Below the pieces are notes generated by a model, which did no database searches, had not been told where the DNA came from, and worked only from the letters and a program-made list of their open reading frames with translations. The position numbers were made by a program, and so were the translations under genes. Shown piece by piece: positions 1 to 5,338 of a DNA stretch of 5,400 bases. Origin of the DNA: Rhodocyclales bacterium (GTDB taxonomy: Bacteria; Pseudomonadota; Gammaproteobacteria; Burkholderiales; Rhodocyclaceae); the NCBI GenBank assembly GCA_021413665.1, contig JAIOPW010000339.1, positions 1 through 5,400 of the forward strand, given 5' to 3'. Each line of letters starts with the position of its first letter. Positions within the stretch are counted from its first letter, which is position 1.

Positions 1-700
1 TTACGATGTCGCGGATGCCTGCCGCGGCAAGCTCCAGCAGCGTGTCCAGCTCGGCGCGCGAAAACGGCTCGCCTTCCGCCGTGCCCTGTACCTCGATGAT
101 GCCGCCACCGGCCGTGATCACCACGTTCATGTCCGTGTCGCAACCGGAATCCTCGGCGTAATCCAGGTCGAGCAGCGGCACGCCATCGACGATGCCGACC
201 GAGACGGCGGCGACCAGCTCGCGCATCGGATGGCGCGCCAGCTTGCCGCCGGCGACCAGCGTGGACAAGGCGTCATGCAGCGCGACGCAGGCGCCGGTAA
301 TCGACGCGCAACGCGTGCCGCCGTCGGCCTGCAGCACGTCACAGTCGAGCGTGATCTGTCGTTCACCGAGTGCCGCCATGTCCGTCACGGCGCGCAGGGA
401 GCGGCCGATCAGGCGCTGGATTTCCTGGGTGCGGCCGGACTGCTTGCCTTTGGCGGCTTCGCGCGCGGTGCGCGTGTTGGTGGCGCGCGGCAACATGCCG
501 TATTCGGCGGTGACCCAGCCGGAACCCTTGCCGCGCAGAAAGCCGGGCACCGACTCCTCGACGCTGGCGGTGCACAACACCTTGGTATTGCCGAACTCGA
601 CCAGCACGCTGCCTTCGGCGTGATGGGTGTAGTGGCGGGTGATCCTGAGGTTGCGCAACTGGGCGGTGGCGCGGTCGGTGCGTTGGGGCGGGCGGGTCAT
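1..700 (-). CDS. rph: RNase PH (tRNA 3'-end processing phosphorolytic exoribonuclease), C-terminus cut by window edge
   Basis: RNase PH trims the 3' end of tRNA precursors by phosphorolysis, releasing nucleoside diphosphates; the family works in the cytoplasm as a ring-shaped hexamer. The 233 visible residues run from MTRPPQRTDR to AAAGIRDIV without a break, close to the usual length of about 240, so only a few residues are missing. Family signatures are present: the VEFGNTKVLCTASVE strand (34-48), GSGWVTAEYGMLPRAT (59-74), TQEIQRLIGRSLRA (91-104), the phosphate-binding loop DGGTRCASITGA (126-137), and the acidic stretch DLDYAEDSGCDTDMN (178-192) expected to hold catalytic aspartates. The ATG overlaps the upstream phosphatase stop as ATGA, and GGAG sits 7 nt before it (708-711), which fixes the start. 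It is the third gene of the kinase-phosphatase-rph operon. Identification is secure; the true stop is outside the window. Confidence 0.97.
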   Translation of the reverse strand, partial: MTRPPQRTDRATAQLRNLRITRHYTHHAEGSVLVEFGNTKVLCTASVEESVPGFLRGKGSGWVTAEYGMLPRATNTRTAREAAKGKQSGRTQEIQRLIGRSLRAVTDMAALGERQITLDCDVLQADGGTRCASITGACVALHDALSTLVAGGKLARHPMRELVAAVSVGIVDGVPLLDLDYAEDSGCDTDMNVVITAGGGIIEVQGTAEGEPFSRAELDTLLELAAAGIRDIV

Positions 701-1572
701 GAGGAGGCTCCATTGGGTTTGTGCGGATTGCGCCGGCGGATCTGGGCGATGGCCTGCTCGATATCGACGTCGCTGACAGGTGCTTCGTGCGCCTTCCGGG
801 CGCCGACGGCATCCGGATCGGGGGCTTCCCAGCGCATCGCGACCAGGGTCAGGTTATCCGCTCTGGGGCCGGCGGCGCGCTCGGCGGCGTCGAGCAGGTG
901 CGGCACGGTGGTGGTAAGCGGCGCGCGACCAATTTCGGCCACCAGCGTCTCGCCCAGCGGCGACCAGGCGCCATCGGTGCACAATGCGATGAGATCGCCG
1001 TCCTGCAAGGGTATCGCGGCCGATACCTCGATCTGCGGCGCAGCGTCCCCGCCGAGGCAACTGAACACCCGGTTGCGCAAAGGATGCCCGACGGCTTCGG
1101 CCTCGCTGATGCTGCCTGCGTCGACCATGCGCTGGACGACGCTGTGGTCACGGGTATGGGCGACGCGAACCGGCCCCTGCGGATGCTGGTGAATCAGGTA
1201 CAGGCGCGAATCGCCGGCATGCGCCCAACTGGCCTTGCCGTCCTGCACCACACAGGCGATGCAGGTGGTGCGCGGCGCGACGTGGGCGGAAATGCGGCAT
1301 TCGGCGGCGTAACGGACGATGGTCCGGTGCGCCTGCCGCATCGATTCGGCGAGGAATTCCGCCGGCTCGGCGAGGCGGGTCTTCGCTTCGGCGCGGAAGC
1401 GCTCGATCAGGGTGTCGATCGCGATCTGGGCGGCGACCTCGCCTTGCAAATGGCCGCCCATGCCGTCGGCCACCACCATCAGCACGGTACTCTCGGTTGC
1501 CAGCCAGGCGGCGCGATCCTGGTTGATCTCGCGCCCGCCGATGCGGCTGTCATGGACAATGGTGTAGTTCAT
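697..1572 (-). CDS. PP2C-family (PPM) Ser/Thr protein phosphatase
   Basis: This is a complete single-domain metal-dependent phosphatase of 291 residues that would remove phosphate from Ser/Thr of proteins, most plausibly targets of the kinase encoded just upstream. The PPM motifs occur in order: NQD (17-19), the metal-binding DGMGG (36-40), RTTCIACVVQ (101-110), AHAGDSR (118-123), TRDHS (140-144), CLGGD (172-176), CTDG with D200, and the terminal DN (239-240). All acidic residues expected to bind Mn/Mg are present, so it should be active. No signal peptide or membrane segment is seen, so it is cytoplasmic. A tail of about 40 residues follows the last motif, is rich in charged residues, and has no recognised domain. 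Its ATG overlaps the kinase stop as TAATG, and its stop overlaps the rph start as ATGA, indicating coupled translation on both sides. The family is certain; the substrate is unknown. Confidence 0.95.
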   Translation of the reverse strand: MNYTIVHDSRIGGREINQDRAAWLATESTVLMVVADGMGGHLQGEVAAQIAIDTLIERFRAEAKTRLAEPAEFLAESMRQAHRTIVRYAAECRISAHVAPRTTCIACVVQDGKASWAHAGDSRLYLIHQHPQGPVRVAHTRDHSVVQRMVDAGSISEAEAVGHPLRNRVFSCLGGDAAPQIEVSAAIPLQDGDLIALCTDGAWSPLGETLVAEIGRAPLTTTVPHLLDAAERAAGPRADNLTLVAMRWEAPDPDAVGARKAHEAPVSDVDIEQAIAQIRRRNPHKPNGASS

Positions 1573-2501
1573 TACCAGTCACGCAGGCCGAAGCGCCACA
1601 GCCACGACCCCGGCGGCTTTTCGCTGGGTGGTTCGGCGTCGAGCGAAGCCTGCAGGGCACGCGCATGTTGCGGCCGCCGTGCCGGATCGAGGCGCAGGCA
1701 TTCGTCGATGGTCGCCAGCAGTCGCGGCGAATAGTCCTCGGCGCCGCGTTGCCGGGCGGGCAACAACTGGTCATCGACCAGGCGTTCGTCGGCCGCCTGC
1801 GGCGCGGCTCCGGTCAGGGCGACATACATGCAGGCACCGACGGCATAGATATCGGTCCAGGGCCCCAGCGTGAATTTGCCGTGGTACTGCTCGGGCGCGG
1901 CATAACCCGGGGTATACATGGCGCGTGGCTCGGGCGGGCCGATATCCACGGCGTAGCGCGCGGCGCCGAAGTCCAGCAGCACAGGGCTGTCGTCGGTACG
2001 CAGCCAGATGTTGGCCGGCTTGATGTCCAGATGGAGCAGCCCATGGCCATGCACCTCGCCCAGGCCGTCGAGCAGGCCGCTGAACATCCTGCGCAGGAAG
2101 GCCTCGGTCAGCCGGCCCCAATGCTTGCGGACATGGTCGCGCAGGGTGCGGCCGGTTTCGAAGCGCATCACCAGATAGACCGTGCCGTTGGCGCGGAAAA
2201 AATTCAGGACGCGGACCACGTTCGGATGGTCCAGCCCGGTGAGCGCCCGCCCTTCCTCGAAGAACAGCTTCAGGCCGTGGTTGAAGTCGGCCTGGAATTC
2301 GGGCGGAACGGTCGGGTTGATTTCCCCTTCACCGCGCAGGGCCAGGGCGTTGGGCAGGTATTCCTTGATCGCCACCGGCGTTCCTTCGGCGTCGTGCGCC
2401 AGATAGACAATCGAAAAACCGCCGGCCGAAAGCTGTCGCTCGATGCGGTAGCCTTCAAGTTCGCAGCCGGGCGGCAGGGCCTGATTGTTCTGGGCGATCA
2501 C
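1572..2501 (-). CDS. Eukaryotic-like (Hanks-type) Ser/Thr protein kinase, soluble
   Basis: This is a 309-residue kinase from the preferred GTG start. Motifs in that numbering: glycine loop LSAGGFSIVY (24-33), VAIK with the ATP-anchoring lysine K46, a C-helix glutamate at 82 or 83, catalytic loop HLDIKPAN (157-164) with D159, DFG (177-179), activation segment YTPGYAAPEQY (196-206) with APE at 202-204, and WTDIYAVGA (215-223). The catalytic set is complete, so activity is likely. Two oddities are the glycine loop, where the outer glycines are serines (SAGGFS), and leucine in place of the HRD arginine. There is no transmembrane segment or PASTA domain, so it is cytoplasmic. The start is uncertain: no in-frame ATG lies upstream of the domain. 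A TTG at 2564 would add 21 residues. I prefer GTG at 2501 because it begins close to the conserved ALPPG segment, but neither has a good Shine-Dalgarno. It is the first gene of the kinase-PP2C-rph operon. Confidence 0.93.
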   Translation of the reverse strand: MIAQNNQALPPGCELEGYRIERQLSAGGFSIVYLAHDAEGTPVAIKEYLPNALALRGEGEINPTVPPEFQADFNHGLKLFFEEGRALTGLDHPNVVRVLNFFRANGTVYLVMRFETGRTLRDHVRKHWGRLTEAFLRRMFSGLLDGLGEVHGHGLLHLDIKPANIWLRTDDSPVLLDFGAARYAVDIGPPEPRAMYTPGYAAPEQYHGKFTLGPWTDIYAVGACMYVALTGAAPQAADERLVDDQLLPARQRGAEDYSPRLLATIDECLRLDPARRPQHARALQASLDAEPPSEKPPGSWLWRFGLRDW

Positions 2502-2540
2502 GGTAGGAAATGGTCGGTATGGAAACGGGTTGGTCCCCGC

Positions 2541-2553
2541 CCTCGTGGCGAGG
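2541..2553. repeat. Short perfect inverted repeat in the kinase leader
   Basis: CCTCG, a 3-nt spacer (TGG) and CGAGG form a perfect 5-bp stem. It lies between the candidate kinase promoter and the GTG start, and just upstream of the candidate yicC -10. It could be an mRNA hairpin or a small operator half-site pair, but such short GC stems arise often by chance in this composition. Confidence 0.3.
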
Positions 2554-2575
2554 ACGGTGTTCAAGGCTATATACT
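2546..2575 (+). promoter_or_regulatory. Candidate promoter for yicC
   Basis: A strong -10 hexamer TATACT (2570-2575) lies 72 bp before the yicC ATG in the divergent intergenic region. The best -35 at 18-bp spacing is TGGCGA (2546-2551), a poor match, so the assignment rests on the -10 and on position. Confidence 0.35.
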
Positions 2576-2581
2576 GCCGTG

Positions 2582-2610
2582 ATTTTCCTTGTTCGCCTCC
2601 CCGCTGTAAA
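2582..2610 (-). promoter_or_regulatory. Candidate promoter for the kinase-PP2C-rph operon
   Basis: Read on the minus strand, TTTACA (2605-2610, five of six matches to TTGACA) is followed after exactly 17 bp by GAAAAT (2582-2587, four of six matches to TATAAT). Transcription would begin near 2575, giving a leader of roughly 74 nt before the GTG start. It lies almost back to back with the candidate yicC promoter, so a regulator binding here could affect both directions. Confidence 0.3.
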
Positions 2611-2647
2611 CAACTGCTTTGGGGCGACCGGAATGGAGCCCCACACC

Positions 2648-3523
2648 ATGATCCACAGCATGACCGGATATGCCGCCGCCAGCCGCGACCTCGGCAGCGC
2701 AGTGATGAACCTCGAAATCAAGAGCGTCAATTCGCGCTACCTGGATATCACCTTTCGCCTCAACGAAGACCTGCGCTTTCTGGAGATGCCGTTGCGCGAG
2801 AAGATCACCGAGCGCATTGGCCGCGGCAAGATCGAGTTCCGCGGCTATCTGCAGGCGCAGCCGGCGCAGTCCGGGGCGGCGCGCGAGCGGGCGCCCGATC
2901 CCGCCCTGCTGGCGGAACTCGGCAAGCTCGATGCGACGGTGCGCGGCGTCCTGCCGCAGGCCGCGCCGCTGTCGGTGGCCGAAGTGCTGCGCTGGCCGGG
3001 CGTGCTGGCCGATGACGGCCTGACGACGGAACAGTTGCAGGCGGCGGCGCAGGAGTTGTTCGCCAGCCTGCTGGATGACTTCATCGCCACCCGTGAGCGC
3101 GAAGGCGCCAAGCTGGCCGATGTCTTGCGTGACCGCGCCGCCCGCATGCGCGAACAGGTGCGCGCCGCCGAACCCCTGCTGCCGGCCGCACTGGCCGCCT
3201 ATCGCGAGCGGCTGGCGACCAAGCTGCGCGAGGCCGTCGCCAACCTGGACGAGGAGCGCATCCGCCAGGAAGTCGGCGTCTTTGCCGCCAAGATCGATGT
3301 CGCCGAGGAAGTCGCGCGCCTCATTACCCACATGGATGAGCTCGAACGCGTGCTGAAGAAAGGCGGCGCCGTCGGCAAGCGCCTCGACTTCCTGATGCAG
3401 GAGCTCAACCGCGAGGCCAATACGCTTTCCTCGAAATCGGTCTCTGGCGACGTCACCGCCATCGCGCTGGAGCTCAAGCTGCTGATCGAGCAAATGCGCG
3501 AGCAGGTGCAGAACCTCGAATAG
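2648..3523 (+). CDS. yicC: YicC/YloC-family endoribonuclease
   Basis: This is a 291-residue protein of the YicC/YloC family (formerly UPF0701; DUF1732 at the C-terminus). Members have been reported as endoribonucleases, with E. coli YicC linked to turnover of the small RNA RyhB. Visible signatures are the N-terminal MIHSMTGYA, EIKSVNSRYLDITFRL (23-38) and the GRGKIEF segment (58-64), a variable alpha-helical middle (about 120-220), and the conserved C-terminal block ITHMDELERVLKKGGAVGKRLDFLMQ with QELNREANTLSSKS (251-264). The start is chosen at ATG 2648 because the family begins MIxSMTGYA and GGAG (2636-2639) stands 8 nt upstream; an in-frame ATG at 2633 would add five residues but would swallow that ribosome binding site. 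It is divergent from the kinase operon and immediately followed by a small cysteine-rich gene. In many proteobacteria yicC neighbours rph or gmk, and here it lies between both. Confidence 0.96.
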   Translation: MIHSMTGYAAASRDLGSAVMNLEIKSVNSRYLDITFRLNEDLRFLEMPLREKITERIGRGKIEFRGYLQAQPAQSGAARERAPDPALLAELGKLDATVRGVLPQAAPLSVAEVLRWPGVLADDGLTTEQLQAAAQELFASLLDDFIATREREGAKLADVLRDRAARMREQVRAAEPLLPAALAAYRERLATKLREAVANLDEERIRQEVGVFAAKIDVAEEVARLITHMDELERVLKKGGAVGKRLDFLMQELNREANTLSSKSVSGDVTAIALELKLLIEQMREQVQNLE

Positions 3524-3838
3524 GTGGAAATCCGGCTCCACGCCGCCGCGCCGCCAAAGCCGACTCCCGGCGCGCCCTGCAACGGTTGCGGCGCCTGCTG
3601 CACCGCAGGACCCTGCCCGGTGAGCCGGGTTCTGCTCGGTCATCGCGCGGGTGCCTGTCCCGCATTGAGCTGGAGTGACGCGGGCCGCCGCTATTACTGC
3701 GGCGTGATCATTGCGCCGAAGGCGCATCTGCGGTGGTTGCCGGCATCCCTGCAACCACTTTTTTCCCGTCTGGTGCGCCGCTGGATCGCAGCCGACATCG
3801 GCTGCGACTTCGCTGCGGATATCGGCGAAGCCGCCTGA
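3524..3838 (+). CDS. Small cysteine-cluster protein (CxxCxxCC, YkgJ-like), metal or Fe-S binding predicted
   Basis: This is a 104-residue protein starting at a GTG directly after the yicC stop codon, with no intervening base, so it is probably translated by reinitiation. It has a dense cysteine cluster: C19-x2-C22-x2-C25-C26-x4-C31-x13-C45-x13-C59, with C94 near the end. The first four match the CxxCxxCC pattern of the YkgJ-type zinc/iron-chelating family (PF03692), whose members are poorly characterised. No signal peptide or membrane segment is evident, so it is likely cytoplasmic. The C-terminal half (about 65-90) is basic and hydrophobic with several Trp, Leu and Arg residues. There is no ATG in the frame and no convincing Shine-Dalgarno, so the exact start is uncertain, but the cysteine motif and open frame support a real gene. 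Its biochemical role is unknown; metal or cluster binding is inference from the cysteines. Confidence 0.8.
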   Translation: MEIRLHAAAPPKPTPGAPCNGCGACCTAGPCPVSRVLLGHRAGACPALSWSDAGRRYYCGVIIAPKAHLRWLPASLQPLFSRLVRRWIAADIGCDFAADIGEAA

Positions 3839-3854
3839 ACGAAGCCGCCGGAAC
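3827..3854. repeat. Tandem 14-bp direct repeat over the stop codon of the cysteine-cluster gene
   Basis: GAAGCCGCCTGAAC (3827-3840) is followed immediately by GAAGCCGCCGGAAC (3841-3854), with 13 of 14 positions identical. The first copy contains the TGA stop; the single difference (T to G) removes it from the second. This looks like a replication-slippage duplication at the gene end. It lies in the 43-bp convergent gap, which otherwise shows no hairpin with a T-tract. Confidence 0.7.
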
Positions 3855-3881
3855 AGCGACTCCGCAGGCGTCGCCTACCGG

Positions 3882-4346
3882 TCAGTGCTTGTGCGCGGAA
3901 TGAGCGTCCACAGGCTTGGCTGCGGTGGCCAATGCCTTGACGGACGCCTTCACTTCGACATTGCTGCGCTTCTTGTCCTTGCCTTCGACCACCAGCGTCA
4001 CCGGCACGGTGTCGCCTTCCTTCACCTGCTGCTTCAGGTCCATCAGCATGACGTGATAGCCGCCGGGCTTGAGTTCCACGCTCTTGCCGGCGGGAAGGTC
4101 GAGGCCCTTGATGGCGCGCATCCTCATGACATCCTTCTCCATCGTCATCTCGTGCACCTCGACCACGCCGGCGACGGGTGACCTGGCCTCCACCAGTCGC
4201 GCGTCCTGCGCCGAAGTGATTTGCATGAAGGCGCCGGTGGTCTTCTGCTGCGAAACCGTGGCGCGTACCCAAGGATCCTTGACGGTGACCTGGGCCATGA
4301 CGGGAAAGGCGGCGAGCAGCAGTACGGCGGCAGTGATTCGTTTCAT
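3882..4346 (-). CDS. Periplasmic copper chaperone, PCu(A)C family
   Basis: This is a 154-residue exported protein of the PCu(A)C (DUF461/PF04314) family, periplasmic Cu(I) chaperones that help deliver copper to the CuA/CuB sites of cytochrome oxidases. Residues 1-18 are a Sec signal peptide: KR, a hydrophobic core (AAVLLLAAF) and a V-M-A cleavage site before Q19. The mature part shows DPWVRAT (24-30), HEMTME, and the exact copper motif H65-x10-M76-x21-H98-x-M100, with further methionines at 67, 74 and 102. The C-terminal tail adds three histidines (149, 152, 154) that could supply an extra metal site. The start at ATG 4346 is supported by AGGAG 5 nt upstream and by the signal peptide; the frame stays open further upstream but that part lacks features. 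It is convergent with yicC and the cysteine-cluster gene and divergent from gmk. No partner copper gene (such as a Sco homologue) is visible in the window. Confidence 0.95.
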   Translation of the reverse strand: MKRITAAVLLLAAFPVMAQVTVKDPWVRATVSQQKTTGAFMQITSAQDARLVEARSPVAGVVEVHEMTMEKDVMRMRAIKGLDLPAGKSVELKPGGYHVMLMDLKQQVKEGDTVPVTLVVEGKDKKRSNVEVKASVKALATAAKPVDAHSAHKH

Positions 4347-4440
4347 TGGGGCTCCTGGGTTGCGGTGGACGAAATCCGGACGCGCTCGATGGCCGGCTGG
4401 CAAAATGAAAGCGGATGAGCGAAGGCGGGCACGGGCCGCG

Positions 4441-4446
4441 TATACT
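4441..4446 (+). promoter_or_regulatory. Candidate -10 element for gmk
   Basis: TATACT (five of six matches to TATAAT), within the AT-rich run TATACTAATA, stands 39 bp before the gmk ATG in otherwise very GC-rich DNA. No good -35 is visible at 15-18 bp spacing. The hexamer overlaps the palindrome GTATAC, so the opposite strand also reads TAGTAT here, a possible -10 for the divergent copper chaperone gene. The 139-bp divergent region (4347-4485) must hold promoters for both directions if these genes have their own. Confidence 0.35.
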
Positions 4447-4485
4447 AATACAGGCAATCCCCGCACAGCCTTGACCCGAGACAAC

Positions 4486-5103
4486 ATGACCACCGGTACC
4501 CTGTTCATCGTCGCCGCGCCTTCCGGCGCCGGAAAGACCACCCTGGTCGGCCGCCTGCTGGCGGACGACCCGCGCGTGACGCATTCCATCTCCTACACCA
4601 CCCGCTCGCCGCGCCCCGGCGAGCAGGACGGCCGCGAATACAATTTCATCGATGTGCAGCACTTCCTCGGCATGCGCGAGCGCGGCGAGTTCGCCGAATG
4701 GGCCGAGGTGCACGACAACTTCTACGGCACCTCGCGCCTCTGGATCGAACAGCGCCTGCAGGAAGGCTGCGACATGCTGCTGGAGATCGACTGGCAGGGC
4801 GCGCAACAGATGCGGCGGCAGTTTCCCGAAGCGGTCAGCATATTCATCCTGCCGCCGTCGATTGCCGAACTGGAGCGCCGGCTGCGCGCGCGCGGCTCTG
4901 ATAGTGAAGATGTCATAGCGCGGCGCGTGGCCGGCGCCCTGGGTGAAATGCGTCACGTGGCCGAGTTCGATTTTGTTATAATCAACAATGACTTGGATGT
5001 TGCGCTCGGCCAGCTCAAGGCCGCAGTGTCTGCTTCGCGTCTGCGTTTCGGGCGCCAGCGCGCCCGTCACCCCGATGTCTTCCGTTTTCTTGATCAGGAC
5101 TGA
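4486..5103 (+). CDS. gmk: Guanylate kinase
   Basis: Gmk phosphorylates GMP (and dGMP) to GDP with ATP, an essential cytoplasmic step in GTP supply and in recovery of guanine nucleotides. The protein has 205 residues, the normal family length. It shows the P-loop APSGAGKTT (11-19), the GMP-binding segment SYTTRSPRPGE (36-46) with Y52, the AEWAEVHDNFYGT segment (70-82), LEIDWQGAQQ (99-108), the lid region RARGSDSEDVIARR (134-147) and the FDFVIINND strand (161-169). All key binding residues are present. The start at ATG 4486 is right because the P-loop must begin near residue 10; only a weak GAG (4478-4480) serves as ribosome binding site. Most of the gene uses GC-rich codons, but the second half has three ATA isoleucine codons (119, 144, 165). 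rpoZ follows after 5 bp, giving the classic gmk-rpoZ operon. Confidence 0.98.
   Translation: MTTGTLFIVAAPSGAGKTTLVGRLLADDPRVTHSISYTTRSPRPGEQDGREYNFIDVQHFLGMRERGEFAEWAEVHDNFYGTSRLWIEQRLQEGCDMLLEIDWQGAQQMRRQFPEAVSIFILPPSIAELERRLRARGSDSEDVIARRVAGALGEMRHVAEFDFVIINNDLDVALGQLKAAVSASRLRFGRQRARHPDVFRFLDQD
4974..4982 (+). promoter_or_regulatory. Candidate internal extended -10 promoter for rpoZ and the downstream gene, inside gmk
   Basis: TG-T-TATAAT is a perfect consensus extended -10 (TGn plus TATAAT), lying within gmk codons 163-167 in an AT-rich patch. Transcription would start near 4989, about 120 nt before the rpoZ ATG. No -35 is recognisable at 16-18 bp spacing, but extended -10 promoters can do without one. 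The protein coded here (DFVIINN) is conserved, so coincidence is possible. Confidence 0.45.
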
Positions 5104-5108
5104 ACCCC

Positions 5109-5315
5109 ATGGCCCGTGTCACCATTGATGATTGCATCAAGCTCATTCCCAACCGCTTCCAACTGACATTGGCCGCGACCTATCGCGCCCGCCAGCTCAC
5201 GCTGGGCAGCACGCCGCTGGTGGAACCGGGACGCGACAAGCCCACCGTGGTCGCCCTGCGCGAAATCGCCGCCGGCAAGGTCGGGATCGAAATCCTTACC
5301 CGCACGCAGTCCTAG
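5109..5315 (+). CDS. rpoZ: DNA-directed RNA polymerase omega subunit
   Basis: Omega binds the beta-prime subunit, assists RNA polymerase assembly and, in proteobacteria, forms part of one ppGpp binding site. The 68-residue product shows the family core: MARVTIDDC at the start, IPNRFQLTLAATYRARQL (13-30) and the ALREIAAGKVGIE helix and strand (49-61). It is shorter than the 91-residue E. coli protein, lacking most of the C-terminal tail, which in my recollection is normal for betaproteobacteria. The start at ATG 5109 has AGGA (5096-5099) 9 nt upstream, within the end of gmk. It follows gmk by 5 bp and is likely cotranscribed with it, with possible extra transcription from the extended -10 inside gmk. 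The usual next gene is spoT. Confidence 0.97.
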   Translation: MARVTIDDCIKLIPNRFQLTLAATYRARQLTLGSTPLVEPGRDKPTVVALREIAAGKVGIEILTRTQS

Positions 5316-5338
5316 ACGTCATGCGAACGGGGTGAAAC

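Noticed and set aside
230..2582. Several long plus-strand frames (230-1192, 721-1734, 1665-2582) opposite the kinase operon
   Set aside because: They are antisense shadows of rph, the phosphatase and the kinase, which carry all the recognisable motifs. The shadows cross gene borders and show no motif.
2567..3754. 395-codon open frame on the minus strand opposite yicC
   Set aside because: It is the complement of yicC with a low-complexity, GC-driven composition (His, Gln, Arg and Gly rich) and no domain.
3791..3873. Possible rho-independent terminators between the convergent genes (stems at 3791-3802, 3823-3833, and GCGAC/GTCGC at 3855-3873)
   Set aside because: The stems are only 4-5 bp, two lie in coding sequence, and none is followed by a T-tract.
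4471..4476. TTGACC as a -35 box for gmk
   Set aside because: A matching -10 would fall inside the gmk coding region, leaving no transcript start before the ATG.
4069..4485. Upstream extension of gmk to an ATG at 4069
   Set aside because: It would add 139 residues before the P-loop and overlap the copper chaperone gene on the other strand; Gmk normally starts about ten residues before the P-loop.
4347..4589. N-terminal extension of the copper chaperone gene to 4589
   Set aside because: The ATG at 4346 has a good AGGAG site and begins a textbook signal peptide; the extension would run into gmk.
3694..5070. Long 458-codon open frame on the minus strand
   Set aside because: It runs antisense through gmk and out of frame through the copper chaperone gene. 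Both of those have clear family motifs, while this frame has none; long antisense frames are expected at this GC content.
5321..5335. Four-codon mini-ORF (ATG CGA ACG GGG TGA) after rpoZ
   Set aside because: It has no evident ribosome binding site and is short enough to be chance; a leader role cannot be supported from this window.
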